Below are positions 40,801-49,683 of a stretch of DNA of 64,000 nt, in pieces. Each line of letters starts with the position of its first letter. The stretch's first letter is position 1. The stretch spans positions 248,001 to 312,000 of the forward strand of contig VHIT02000036.1 in the NCBI GenBank assembly GCA_009768925.2. The letters are read 5' to 3'. The position numbers and the translations under genes are program-made. Source of the stretch: Cryptosporidium bovis. Taxonomy: Eukaryota > Apicomplexa > Conoidasida > Eucoccidiorida > Cryptosporidiidae. The notes beneath the pieces were generated by a model, which was not told the origin of the DNA, searched no databases, and saw only the letters and a program-made list of their open reading frames with translations.

Positions 40801-43800
40801 AAAACTTTAAGATAAATTCAGTAGCATATTCGCCTGAAATCAAGGATTCGTATTCAATAACGTTTCCCTGTTGAATAAATGAATTCAATATAAACTCTGG
40901 ACCTTTATTCAAAACATTCTTATCACCACTGTTGTTATATTTGTTTTTATTTGAATTCTTTTCTTGAATTATAGGAGGCATATTCAATGTGCCTAGAGTG
41001 TTAGACAAGTTTTCCCAGAGAGTGGAAATAGGACTGTTTATATTCTTCACATCCATACCAACAGACCCTCCTAAACAAGTAATGTCGGTCCAACTGTCAA
41101 AGTCATCTATTTGAGGTATCTGTGGATTAAATACTTGAAACTCAATCATTTCCACTTTATCATGTGTTTTGTTATCTTTACTGAACTGCTTTTGCTTCTC
41201 AAAAACAGCAGTTATAAGATTTAGACGGTTATTTAGATCGGGGTTATCCTTTATAAAATTGGGAAAAGACTGAAGAATCTCAAGTTCTTCTTCAACTGAT
41301 AATCTACAATTTGCTGAAACTCTCGAAAACTTATTCACATAATTTTCTATATCAGATTTTATATTCCACTTGAAGTTTAAATCAATATCTTTATATTGGG
41401 ACTTATATAAATCACTTGTATTTTTCTTTCCACCAGCTCTAATTCCACTGCCACCACCACATCCTCCAATAGAGGAAGACAAATGTCTTACGCAATAAAG
41501 CCACATTTTTAGTCTGCAAGCATGAGCATCTGGATGGCAGTCCCATGCATCCCCCAAAATTCCAAATACTTGCCAAAGTTGTCTTTCCTCACTATTCCAT
41601 TCATTATACAATGGCGAACTTTTACCTTTATTGAAATATCCATTCAAATTTTCTTTACCAATATTATAGGCACCAGGATTTTCGATATCTGAACTAGTAG
41701 CTATATCTAAAATAGATAAAACCGACTCGAATTGCTGTTCTAAAAACCTCCAAAGCATCAAATAGAGACCAGAAACTACTGAATTTATAAATAAAAATGA
41801 CTTTGATGTGTGTATTGGATAAAGATAATGCTTAGTCGGCCCTAGCTGTGAGTGCCATATTCTATCTCCTCTATCAAGCACATATGACCCCTTGTACAAA
41901 AGTGAATACAAACCAGAGCACTCCTTTTTTCTTTGCTCATCAACATTTGAGCTAGATCCATCTAAAAATACTGTAGATCCTCCACTAATTAATGCCTCGC
42001 CTGCTCTCTTTACAGTACTCTCTACAAAACTCTTAGTCGTGTTTCCAATAGATGATATGCTTGTGTAGAATAAATTTTTTGTCAGTGTAGATGCCATTGT
42101 AGATACAAATTGTCCCGGTGAAGTTGTTAAACTTTCAATATTATCACTAATCAGACTCGTATTTGAAACAATGGAAGATAATTGATCTATATTCAGTGAA
42201 GATAATTTATTTAAAAATCCTTGGTCTTTAGAACATGACCTAGAAAAATCACTTTCTTCATCATTTCCACTATTATCAATCATATTTTTGTTATAATTTG
42301 AAAACATTGGAAATATGATTATTGGTTTGACTGTTGCTGGAACAAGTATAAAAAAGTCTCCGTCATCATTTTCAAGTAATATTGAATGAGGAAGTCCTCT
42401 AAGTAACTCACAAGTTAAAGGATAGTCATAAATATTTCTCCAACTTATGTACAATCCACTATGTTGTTCACATACGTATCTTGTTGTTCCAGAGATAATC
42501 TTTGATGACGTTATATTGTTCGGGACAGTTAACATACTGTTGTTTTTGTCTTTCTCCTTTCTTGCAAAAGTTAAATGAAGCCTTGGAAACTCAATTAAAT
42601 CCAATCTGAGATCTTTACACAAATTTCCCTCTCCCAGATCAAATTCATTCCCACAATTATCCCCTTGAATTTTGTTGTAACTATCATTTGACCATAATAA
42701 TATATGAGACATATCCTCAAGTCTTTGTAAAGTTTCAAACAAAAGTCTCATTTCTTTAGATTCACCATATAGTGTTTGAGCATTTATTAACGTTTGGACG
42801 TTTGAGGGATTTCTAATATTTCTTCTTTGAATTATTGAAATTCCATCCGATATAAGTCCATACTTATCAATCGGTTCAGAGGTACCAAATATAAGTATAT
42901 CTATTATATACAAATCATCGTCTCTTTCTGACTTTTTAATGTAACTAGTACTGTCATGAACTCCTATTTTTCTTTCATTTGCAAAATCACCACTATTGTT
43001 AATTTTAGTAGCTGCATTTTTATTATTTTTTGGGTAACCTCTTATATTTCCAGTAATCTGACTCTGCCAAAAAATATGTGTTTCCAAAAATACTTGTGGA
43101 ATCAAACCAAGCAAAAATCTTGGTGGAACGTACATTTCTGTTCCAATTGGATCCTTGTAGTAATCTCTCACAATTACCAATGACTGGCTTGGCTTTCTTC
43201 CTCTTTTCAACGGAGAACCAGATGCTAACGTAAATCTTCCATTAGCATTTGAATCAAAATTTGAAATGCATATCCCATTTCCAGAACCGCTGTTTCCATG
43301 TAGTGAAGAAGATGGCATTTTATCTGAATTAAATTCCGTGTTCCTGAATCCAAAACTATCAGAAGTTAAATTTTCATCTTTGGTTTTCAGAAAAGGGATT
43401 ATAAACTTGTTTTCAAAGGACCCCAAACTATAAGACACATTTGAGGTATGACAAAGTTGCTTGTAATAAATTCTTCCCTGTTCAACTATATCATAAACCA
43501 TAATAACAGGAGGAAACCTGTGTACAACTATTTCCTTCAGCGAATGGGTAACTATTTCAACATTTTGTGATTCAAGTTGTACTTCGCCACCATCTTCCCC
43601 ACTAAATCTTCTATCTGTTCTTGTTAAATTACCTTTAAAATTTGGGGATTCAGGGCCCTCTCCAGGTTCATATAAAGGATATAAAAACTGCATTCTAACT
43701 ATGTTGGACAAATCTGGTGGATTGTATATTCTTCTTTTAAATGCTCCATCCAAGTTTTTGCCACCCATTCCTTTGTCAGAAAATGAATAATTGCATTTTC

Positions 43801-46800
43801 TATCCTCAATATAAATAGTAGAGACACTGTTTAAAAATAGGGCCCTCCAAGGTTCAAATAAATCCCTAATCCATTCAGCTTCTTTTGGCAAATTATCTTT
43901 ATTGTAAATTGTTTTGAAAATTATTTTATTAGTTTTATGGAAAGGTTCCCATCTATATAAGTCTATTCTACTTCCTATTAATTTGCACCAATAAAGATTC
44001 TGTGTATTTGCAATATCGGCAGATTGATATCTATGATCAATCCTGCTCTCGTAAATTCCATTTTTTCTCGATATACTGCCTTCCTTATCTAAAAAATTGT
44101 CGGAATCACTAATTACTGCTTTAAAGTCCTCAAAATCATGTATCCAGTTTCCCAATACCCTCATATTGTTGTTTTTTAATGAAAACAATGAAAATTGAAC
44201 ATTTATCTCAGTTTCCGTATTTATAGAAAGTACCGTTTTAAACCATTCATTATATTCTATTCTTGAACTTTGATACTTTAAATGAGCAGGTATTTCCTGT
44301 AATGAATAATCCGCTTGCACCACTCCCGAAGATGAACAATTACCTACACTTGTTGATCCTTTACTTTGTTGAGTTTTAGAGAATCTCTTTAAACGCCACC
44401 AATTATAAAATTTGTAAGAATTTTTATTTGTCGTTCCTCTCCCAAAAAACGACCCTCCTCCCATTTTTCCATTGGTCTTTTCTACAGTGGATCTAAAATC
44501 CTTGCAATTCAACCAGTCATACAAATCAGGGGGTATTTCATTCAGTGGAACGAATCTTCCTCCACCACTTATGCTCGGCAATTGAATCCACTCTCTTGTT
44601 GTCGGTCTTAGATTCTCATTTTCACCATTTTCAAGTTTATGAGTGTCAATAATGCCTATAGATTTAATTGCGATTGCATCTACAACTGAATCTAAAACCA
44701 TATTTGCCTCCTTTACATTATTAGACAACCACTCTATAATTAGTTGCCTTGTTCTTGCTTGAATTGAAAATATTTCTAAATCCGGTACCCCCAAGACGTT
44801 ATTTACCGTATATCCCCATGGATTTGTTATATATAGCGTAGAATTAACATTAGTAAATCCCGTAGAATTGTTTGAATTTGAATTAACACCAATTCCATTA
44901 CCTATATTAAAGCTACCATTGCCAGAAACTAGGCCAATACTGCTGCTACTATTGTTGTTATTGCTATTATTGGAATTATTGGTGTTGCTATTGTTACCAA
45001 TAACATTGTTATTGTTATTAACACCGTTACCACTGCTGCTACTAACCATACTCCCCTGAGATAATCCTTGGCTCATGTTTGAACTTCTTTTATTGTGAAC
45101 ACTTCCAGATGCACAAGATACGTCATCAACAGAGTAGTGAGTGTTTAAAAATAAAAGTGATGATATTAGAAGACTTATTGAATAAGCATTTAATTCAGAA
45201 ACAGTTTGCGCATATCCATATATGCAAGCAATATGAGCATACATTACACAAAGAGCTGATATATTTATTTCCTTTAACGCCTTGTACATCCAATCAATTA
45301 TCATTTTTAAGTAAAAATTTTCAATAACATATCTCAAACGTTTATAAGATAATTTTAAAAACTCAATCTTATCAGAGTCAGTAAAAAGCGATTCAAATCC
45401 TCTGCAAAAACCGTTTACTCTTGAATCACCAAAAAGCATTTCACTATTTTTTTTAAGATCTTTATTAGTGCCATTAATACTAACATTTTCAGAAAAAACT
45501 TGATTCCAATGCTCATAGTAATCAATAAGGTACTTTGTGTAGTTTGAGATAATGACTGATATTCTCAAAACAAACAAAACTATTCTTGAATTTGCACCTG
45601 AAAATGAACCAGTATCTTTGTCTAAAGCAATGAGCATAATATCTTCTAGTGATTTAAATATGGTATTTGGGGAGTTTAATAATTCATTAAAAAGTAATCC
45701 AGTGGTGGTTGATATTTGATTCCTATCTTCAATTGGAACAAGAAGAGCCTTTTTAAACTCAGTAGAAATACCCAAGTTTTCGGTTTTATTGTTTTCTTTT
45801 GTAGGAGGGGACCAGACCCAGGGTTCAAAAAGAGATACCCAAATAATGTGTTGAACAGACACAGAAGAAAGAGAGTTTATTCTATTCTCGTCTGCGAAAA
45901 ATTGTAATATAAGAGGAATTCTCAGATATGGTGTAGTTAAGTATTGAATTAAACATTCAACCTCACTTTGAAGCAGACTATCACTTAAATTTGGAAGATT
46001 TCTAATATATAAAACATCACTCTCATCTGTTATATTTGCCACAGAGTTGGCACTATTAGAGGAGAAGCCGTCGTTAAATGAGTTATCACTGTTTCCAGAA
46101 CCAATACCAAGACCTGAATTATAGGCAAAAGTCGAAGATGAATGCGAGGAAGTAAAATCACTTGAAACTCCAAGCATGTCAAAAGAATTTACAATAGTAT
46201 TTGGGTCAGTTAATTTATTAAAACTCTTAATGTAACTTTTCTCGTTCGAATTAGTAAGCCACCCAGTAAAAGATGACCAAAGACCCTTGTGTTGTTTGTT
46301 TTCATTCCCCTTTGAATTAAAAAAATTACACTCCAAATTTTTATCGAAGGCTTTAACTGTGACCAAGTCTTTGTTTTGGTTATATGTCCACGAAAGTGAG
46401 GCGTGATGAGGAGTCCAAGGGACAGATGAATCAGGACATGAATCTTGATTTAGAGTGACTAAAAACTTGAAATAAAAGAAAATATCTCTGATATAGTAAA
46501 ATTCTGGAATAATGTCAACCAGATCTTTATTTTCACCAGTATAATAATATGGTATCGAATAGTTTTTGTTTTTTTTCACATGATCATCCTTCATATGTGT
46601 TGAGTAATTTGGAAACCCATAGTCTGTTAAAATATGCATTAGCAATTGAATAGTTCCTTCGTCAATAACTCCCGGTTTGTCTTCAAATGAGAAAATTGGC
46701 ATCACACTTGAATCATCACTTAGTTTAAAATGTTTAATTGAATAAAAGTAGTCAAGTATCATTGATCTTGTTGAAACAGTTGCGGGATCTAAATATATAC

Positions 46801-48886
46801 CTAAATCAGTTATTTCTTGAAAATTAAGAAAATCTGTGTAAAACCATATTTTTGGACCGAGATGGCTACCAGTTAAATGATTTGATAATGGTGATTTAAA
46901 TTCAAAAGTTGAACATCTAGATATGTTATCGGAAATACAACATATTGAACCCATTGTAATAAGTCTATCATATTGCGGTATTTTATTGTTAAAATTAATC
47001 GAAAAAGAACATGCCATAAAATGTTTTGATACATTACACAAAAGGTCTAATAAACGAACTTGTTGAGATCTGTATATTTTTGGAATAGAAACTGACCAGA
47101 AACATAATTCATTTTTTCTAGGATGAGACCATGGAAATGGAATTGGTATAATATACTGAAATATATGTTGAATGAGTTTAAATCTAATTAAATAACTGTT
47201 TTTAGTTATGTTTGCTTGATTAGACAGCAAAATACAAGCCGATATGCATGTTTCCAAAACAATAATTACATCCTCTATGCTTTTTATTTCTCGGTATATT
47301 GAATCGAATTCAACAGGAATTTCAACATTCGGTTCAGTTGAATCGCCAGCCAGCAACATTACATTTGGACCATCCAACCTAAATTGACCGAAATTTGAAA
47401 AACTCGAATGAATGCCTAAAATTTTTATTGGACACGACACAAGAGTTTGTGACATAGTGCAAGATCCAAGTCCAAATCCAAAAATACTTGATGGAAAAGT
47501 TCTCTCAAAACTACATTTAAAGTTACTTAAATGTTCATACCACTCTTTAAAAGGTATTGAATTGACTATGTCCGAACTAATACGTTTATCTGAATTGTCA
47601 CTTTCCATGCCACTTGATTCAATAAAAGATAGTTGAAAAGAGAAGCTTGAAATCTCATCTGAAAAGCTTTTTAAAAATGTTGAAATTACAGTAGAAGCAT
47701 TAACAAATGAAATATAGTCAGAAGTCGTAATGCATGTGTTAAAATCGTCCTCTAATATTCTTAATAGAGACCAATTTAAAAATAATTTAAATTGGCTTGC
47801 CTTAAAGCCAGGACCCAGGTACTTGAATATATTACATGAATAACTCTGAAAAAGTAATTGAAGAACAGATTGAACAAGTTTGTTGCTAGATCCTGAATCC
47901 TTTCTCTTTGGATTTTGTATCCATATATTTCCCATTTTACAAATCGGGTTATTGCCACTGCTACCAACAGCAACACTGCTACTAAGATCTGAATTTAAAG
48001 TATAACTCTCTGAAAACTTGCTCTTTTCGCACCAATTATCATAAAGACCCTTTCCGTTCAAAAACGGAAGCAACACGGTATAAAGATAGTGAATATTTCC
48101 TGTCGAAGAAACAAATGCTAATCTATATAAACTTATCCAGAACGACGAGTGAAGAAGTCGTTCAGAAACAATATCAGATACAACAATAACAGAATCTCTT
48201 AAAATACAAGTTGGGTTGCTGTCCGTATTATTGTTATATATATGTGAATTTTTACATAAATGGTATTCAGTTCCAAAGCCAGAAACATTTACCAACGTAA
48301 ATGTATAATATTTGGAAAATTCTGAATTACTTAAGTAATTTTTAACATTATCTCTAATTAGGGCATCACCTTTCATTCTACCATCATTAAATCCATATTC
48401 GTCATTCCTAGATACCACATACAAAACAAATACGGGTTTTTTTGAATCATCAATACTAATTAGTCCCGGAAGTACTATTGAATGTCCGTTTTCTAAACCT
48501 TTTATTTTCATCAATGTGTCTACTATAAATCTATGAAATTCTTTATAATCAAAACCTGATTTTCTCAACACTGCTTTTTCGTACATATACTTAATTCTAG
48601 ACCATGGAAACTCTTCTGAAATATATGATAGCGAATTCTTTATCTTATTAAAACATAACCTCAAATTTTCTAATTCCACTGTATTTGAACCAAAGTAATT
48701 TTTTGAATTCGGTATCACAGATAAATATTCACTTTGGAGTCTTTCAAGTGTTTTTATGTAAAACTTTGCACTATTGCTTATTGTAAACCAAGATCCTCCA
48801 TCACAACCTAAAATTTCTGATGGAACTCCCCAAGAATTTCCGATTGACAAATCCAAAAAATCTGATTTCAACCATATTGGATGCAT
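31847..48886 (-). CDS. Giant 5,679-residue DUF3638/DUF3645-class protein with ATPase-like core
   Basis: A single uninterrupted frame of 17 kb. Conserved blocks match the very large eukaryotic DUF3638/DUF3645 (with DUF6606) proteins of unknown function. At about 2095-2185, FPRLHLTFARKE and LRGLPHSILLENDDGDFF appear. A Walker A-like MIMGAGKTTVISPLLSLLL lies at about 3353, and a Walker B-like VIIVDEIDMILHP at about 3565. A switch-like IGFSGTPSDLLPVEL is at about 4062. The DUF3645 block GAYRMRQLGQGQTIKLVL at about 4225-4245 resembles motif VI of SF2 ATPases. Two degenerate EF-hand loops occur at about 4715 (FDGGSTGYISLDD) and 5132 (LDKNHTGYISS). Low-complexity parts include an Asn/Ser run at about 1290-1320 and a Glu/Gln/Met stretch at about 4470-4510. 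No signal peptide is seen. An NTP-driven role, perhaps in ubiquitin or protein remodelling, is inference. Two GGCGCC motifs lie about 300 bases upstream of the ATG at 48886. Confidence 0.85.
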   Translation of the reverse strand: MHPIWLKSDFLDLSIGNSWGVPSEILGCDGGSWFTISNSAKFYIKTLERLQSEYLSVIPNSKNYFGSNTVELENLRLCFNKIKNSLSYISEEFPWSRIKYMYEKAVLRKSGFDYKEFHRFIVDTLMKIKGLENGHSIVLPGLISIDDSKKPVFVLYVVSRNDEYGFNDGRMKGDALIRDNVKNYLSNSEFSKYYTFTLVNVSGFGTEYHLCKNSHIYNNNTDSNPTCILRDSVIVVSDIVSERLLHSSFWISLYRLAFVSSTGNIHYLYTVLLPFLNGKGLYDNWCEKSKFSESYTLNSDLSSSVAVGSSGNNPICKMGNIWIQNPKRKDSGSSNKLVQSVLQLLFQSYSCNIFKYLGPGFKASQFKLFLNWSLLRILEDDFNTCITTSDYISFVNASTVISTFLKSFSDEISSFSFQLSFIESSGMESDNSDKRISSDIVNSIPFKEWYEHLSNFKCSFERTFPSSIFGFGLGSCTMSQTLVSCPIKILGIHSSFSNFGQFRLDGPNVMLLAGDSTEPNVEIPVEFDSIYREIKSIEDVIIVLETCISACILLSNQANITKNSYLIRFKLIQHIFQYIIPIPFPWSHPRKNELCFWSVSIPKIYRSQQVRLLDLLCNVSKHFMACSFSINFNNKIPQYDRLITMGSICCISDNISRCSTFEFKSPLSNHLTGSHLGPKIWFYTDFLNFQEITDLGIYLDPATVSTRSMILDYFYSIKHFKLSDDSSVMPIFSFEDKPGVIDEGTIQLLMHILTDYGFPNYSTHMKDDHVKKNKNYSIPYYYTGENKDLVDIIPEFYYIRDIFFYFKFLVTLNQDSCPDSSVPWTPHHASLSWTYNQNKDLVTVKAFDKNLECNFFNSKGNENKQHKGLWSSFTGWLTNSNEKSYIKSFNKLTDPNTIVNSFDMLGVSSDFTSSHSSSTFAYNSGLGIGSGNSDNSFNDGFSSNSANSVANITDESDVLYIRNLPNLSDSLLQSEVECLIQYLTTPYLRIPLILQFFADENRINSLSSVSVQHIIWVSLFEPWVWSPPTKENNKTENLGISTEFKKALLVPIEDRNQISTTTGLLFNELLNSPNTIFKSLEDIMLIALDKDTGSFSGANSRIVLFVLRISVIISNYTKYLIDYYEHWNQVFSENVSINGTNKDLKKNSEMLFGDSRVNGFCRGFESLFTDSDKIEFLKLSYKRLRYVIENFYLKMIIDWMYKALKEINISALCVMYAHIACIYGYAQTVSELNAYSISLLISSLLFLNTHYSVDDVSCASGSVHNKRSSNMSQGLSQGSMVSSSSGNGVNNNNNVIGNNSNTNNSNNSNNNNSSSSIGLVSGNGSFNIGNGIGVNSNSNNSTGFTNVNSTLYITNPWGYTVNNVLGVPDLEIFSIQARTRQLIIEWLSNNVKEANMVLDSVVDAIAIKSIGIIDTHKLENGENENLRPTTREWIQLPSISGGGRFVPLNEIPPDLYDWLNCKDFRSTVEKTNGKMGGGSFFGRGTTNKNSYKFYNWWRLKRFSKTQQSKGSTSVGNCSSSGVVQADYSLQEIPAHLKYQSSRIEYNEWFKTVLSINTETEINVQFSLFSLKNNNMRVLGNWIHDFEDFKAVISDSDNFLDKEGSISRKNGIYESRIDHRYQSADIANTQNLYWCKLIGSRIDLYRWEPFHKTNKIIFKTIYNKDNLPKEAEWIRDLFEPWRALFLNSVSTIYIEDRKCNYSFSDKGMGGKNLDGAFKRRIYNPPDLSNIVRMQFLYPLYEPGEGPESPNFKGNLTRTDRRFSGEDGGEVQLESQNVEIVTHSLKEIVVHRFPPVIMVYDIVEQGRIYYKQLCHTSNVSYSLGSFENKFIIPFLKTKDENLTSDSFGFRNTEFNSDKMPSSSLHGNSGSGNGICISNFDSNANGRFTLASGSPLKRGRKPSQSLVIVRDYYKDPIGTEMYVPPRFLLGLIPQVFLETHIFWQSQITGNIRGYPKNNKNAATKINNSGDFANERKIGVHDSTSYIKKSERDDDLYIIDILIFGTSEPIDKYGLISDGISIIQRRNIRNPSNVQTLINAQTLYGESKEMRLLFETLQRLEDMSHILLWSNDSYNKIQGDNCGNEFDLGEGNLCKDLRLDLIEFPRLHLTFARKEKDKNNSMLTVPNNITSSKIISGTTRYVCEQHSGLYISWRNIYDYPLTCELLRGLPHSILLENDDGDFFILVPATVKPIIIFPMFSNYNKNMIDNSGNDEESDFSRSCSKDQGFLNKLSSLNIDQLSSIVSNTSLISDNIESLTTSPGQFVSTMASTLTKNLFYTSISSIGNTTKSFVESTVKRAGEALISGGSTVFLDGSSSNVDEQRKKECSGLYSLLYKGSYVLDRGDRIWHSQLGPTKHYLYPIHTSKSFLFINSVVSGLYLMLWRFLEQQFESVLSILDIATSSDIENPGAYNIGKENLNGYFNKGKSSPLYNEWNSEERQLWQVFGILGDAWDCHPDAHACRLKMWLYCVRHLSSSIGGCGGGSGIRAGGKKNTSDLYKSQYKDIDLNFKWNIKSDIENYVNKFSRVSANCRLSVEEELEILQSFPNFIKDNPDLNNRLNLITAVFEKQKQFSKDNKTHDKVEMIEFQVFNPQIPQIDDFDSWTDITCLGGSVGMDVKNINSPISTLWENLSNTLGTLNMPPIIQEKNSNKNKYNNSGDKNVLNKGPEFILNSFIQQGNVIEYESLISGEYATEFILKFLNRSSITKYISNAISSTVSNLSVSGGLVGVSDKKGSGGGFTDSGFISSIGDQKARADLSGGLFGEFGGVGAGSGITPVYLSDWIFIYELLTGQFPLQIIPGESSHIWGVLFTRSLPVWDWKSPNILVSILRLLILNPNISLSTRMPGFDELKKQSKLNMGTVLKFQDSFQSTIRVITDILTEEYYRGNVLINTRKDSYRNNKLSSLEDSSNSISSFFSMFSFLRQNDGNNGVNKAFTISPLCRISRWCVSLNRGDYNCNERHISCISLPDCNISKRDLYCYSSSPIFIVENIDKYLTQVDNINNISVRGGKSRVGVDLEDRIYDLPGKLFSHPISKTTIGRSSLERYRNDIKEYVDKVKKKKEFSILGLDYEKLLIAFEKYTNYNVDEKKASGYLTWEEIRQGVLDLRTMLLQLFYKDGRFIDIAIGKINEIANNQYKSFKYNDKLFRDNKDKLLFWSNSFGKLFGKEPILHFDYLVSQLMNSSSNNDIKKLSLFINDRDIEIIHSLTAASIMTVNRRSQVSMALIQFRDIISYISKIQDDYRLMFFGRKDVGKNNLRSKWVERSLVSLEMKLRNVARVLSFERHYMKLVNRETGIEINGNGGINNFELLDDKNVIAVYDPRFLVFEFAYSILLRKDQVNLIHKLYDSAVNGKSICHQMIMGAGKTTVISPLLSLLLGDSNRLVIQIVPHALLEFTRNVLRSRFSCIVKKRILKFHFNRNSVCTPELYKKFVHAKEQKAIILCQPTSIKSLFLKTIFLFRILRYWNNDITAFSGLKMALRYIKNTTGINKSKLSGLFDKNNSLKSLFSWSGTNVNNGISQTRNRKGRMKEIGKKLNSLLNNEEKEEVYLQYKKELDLCLRILHIFKNESVIIVDEIDMILHPLKSELHWPIGDKYPLDLTSFSLFNNDSYDVPEAITDVNNVNGFSISSGENRHGVRWLVPWYLIEALLTKKNELYLLSNDQVKKSGSMINLILRIQRKIETGVLNRRLQNNPHLVILDVGYYEREIKPLLVRWILFILRLYNFSGLSDEYCEIYINLRGNLRNISETNFTEGENDSNCSGSVRDRLIFAFDNLDDYSIKMLNITMYWVNDYLPHIFQLVHRVSYGLLDEGNSGVERENWFGYRPVSMDNNNTFYAENNPPLSRHLLSIPFIGKDTPSVASEFSHPDIVIGLSILSYRYSGLRKNDVYYLLDSLKRSCDSGFGQLKNRPSVIEFNKWVKLSGGRVRGTKRNELKNIITSLYNSSKIGCEEDRGVAVNLLDYDNIDMRTVGSAILPDKNKRENINFRDINKEKSLIEQTNLLWPLDVLNINDDEQLTRVYTLLKYQPLAIRGYLDNLVFPALMEYSNKQISASGQEIGGDMLFSVRIGFSGTPSDLLPVELGKCEYEKGSDGEMINYLTNGSIVSSIELLDIDWTVEEFLLSICRNRDIEEDIHALIDTGAFITGYTNEQVAEFLLRNGLKDIDAIVFIDERGKQMIMLRDGYRIVEISQCGISLERRFAFYDHVHSIGQDIKHTPLAKAVLTISKDMVFRDFAQGAYRMRQLGQGQTIKLVLQAQVADLIEKNALACNMIRDEILFTKNVGDSRGADVRSEHKIEKFESDLLYLKSNFEIPDTLLFLRCLCGWLLIQSITREFEQNKLLCMQSLNNIWRKKSFSKMLNEYTQWEDCNNINAGDDDNYSGNKDKIVEVFLEKLTYDLPSTAPFGMSLKDHLKSKISENREIMEISDSSKIKFSEEYRGSNDNLYSGFNELNTVNDILNQVEEMSLYRAPHTRELNFDREMEKELEMEMEMEIYQEREQEQEKQEEKQQEKQQENEQGTQNNKWVKPSLNISRGLWPFEYLINSGVYHETGELGAGLDLEKNGNGLELKDTDSNSCNKRRVDDFGPFAFFSTSKLGGNNNGSGTINRRNTKSFDSIEKVFLPLSNYSLPGNSSMYLDFPNNFMFTTNLYNPSMIKSIGGSGNSSSASIGSFDFKQRLNNINVIIEWESHSCNEDGKNEENNSSKNRLPGDYLLQLKEAFSVFDGGSTGYISLDDLSDLLKTLNWVENSLELEREVIKRLSTVNNVEKDVKFSSNLNLNKDVSELKDNTEHSMCEDKEKVTTVNNLLIMDGDGSEKKEPKLNNDILEFIDDHPWENSSGNVSFDMKFGGKEEVMEEHKERNMDDIGNLNNIEYMNDEKVNVNILVRNEVGKGDRIRTNLTNAITFEELYEALNRALDTKSNKNYLAVTLEEAQSIRWIMHMVSSNTYFGEMVRGQMNLSFNNDFSIKVFHLCSSLVLLDEINGSGLKRMIKNKQYNVMDNSIYNNNIKINSDNCSSLDNKKTLVSSGMNILELQAQSIYKFVNSENSFTKQEVSTAVRVLQGSSCKLRKEYYYGLKRCRRRTKTPFDKEGIVKNNNENGNLMIMFTTPNESAVLQCRGLASRLMTRLEKYNMTIYDFFKYLDKNHTGYISSVCLYAYLESLQIAPNPLDYSRIIRFIFNNEREFSSGGMFINGTGIGLGVGLSEPLCNISISQENFIRVFGSLDMNECSLNLGSEKDEKGFSKVVLTEEILNTGSGSESMLTKKRDQVNNVTSKIKDLREFIPVVNESELAQAKLKLSSSSTTQAVCYESYGFGYSLNDNNGIKYFDRSFISKVKCKLVNHSSFQKALEIPSIITVWIPEQLEGKYRGVMKRNKERISFGYYGGESLIYGNRNSGYLSFSSSSGSSVNNVQEVTNLFQAQVLELTDNSSSSISESTELKKFINIVFPNPKKYKPIFKGSLYIQGLNAETESFTIWKPIPPTKQFVSIGVVITKGNDLPSLGSVRCVPASWCKIINYKTLPCIGHLSHKPIFKKEASSFVIGDNFSGKNASGFGKTNINPVTFCITSVFQLLGVVVNHQSPGSKKNAITGSFVQKEEFIEANKYINMTPLNDLDEKTTLNYLNYDNLSEKNILFSRLFWFDLQFTDIVFNYNNHNNKEANTVIIHNYHVIPNISFNKRNQNSIGFFGI

Positions 48887-49683
48887 TATTTAGTCTATGT
48901 AACAAGGTTTCAGTCTGCCAATGTATTCCCACCACTATTATTATTTAAAATATACACCTTTATACCTAAATCTGTTCGCTAAGCTCCTACCAAACGCTTT
49001 AACTATCAAATAAACCTAGCATATATATGTGCTTCCCTCTCAGTTTTTAAATTAGTGCGCATGCCATATAGCCTACTCTGAACTATAGATTAAGTTATTT
49101 ATACAAACTGTTTTTAGAACAGCCACTAAATTTTTCTCTTATTGTTTGCTTCAATGTTAAACAAAATCTAACATTTGGAGGGGTGGCGCCCACATACGGC
49201 GCCTCTTTAAGTTACTAGTACAATTTTAGATTAGTGATAAAGATTGATTTGGAGAGTAAAATTGCTTTATTGCAGGTATCTGCGAATGAAAGTGAAATAC
49301 CTTGACAATTTTGTTTGCATTGAGTCACAGAAGGAACAAATTTAAAGAAATCCATTGATTGTCTGGATACAATGAGTGAATAAAGAATGGATCGGCAAGC
49401 CTATTGCTTAGTCGTTTATTTTTTGCTTACAAGTTGAGGACAATAAGTGATCACTCATAACGATTTATTTAGATTACAGCCAAGTGCTTACTCCCCGTTG
49501 TTGAGTCATCATTAGTACTCAACTAGTTTGCACTAGGTATAAACAGAGAAATAACGTATGATAAATTTTACAAACTCAAAAAAAGGAAATAAAAAGTCAA
49601 ACTTTCGGAATTACAAAGTTATATTAGAAGTATAATAAAGCAAAATAAACAAGGTGTGGTGATATTAAACTAAAAAAGAAGGA
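48887..49683. promoter_or_regulatory. Promoter region of the giant gene
   Basis: Spacer upstream of the giant gene and downstream of BUD31. It carries TGGCGCCC at 49184-49191 and CGGCGCC at 49197-49203, only five bases apart, about 300 bases from the start codon. This is the densest pair of GGCGCC cores in the window. No other gene is visible. Confidence 0.5.
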
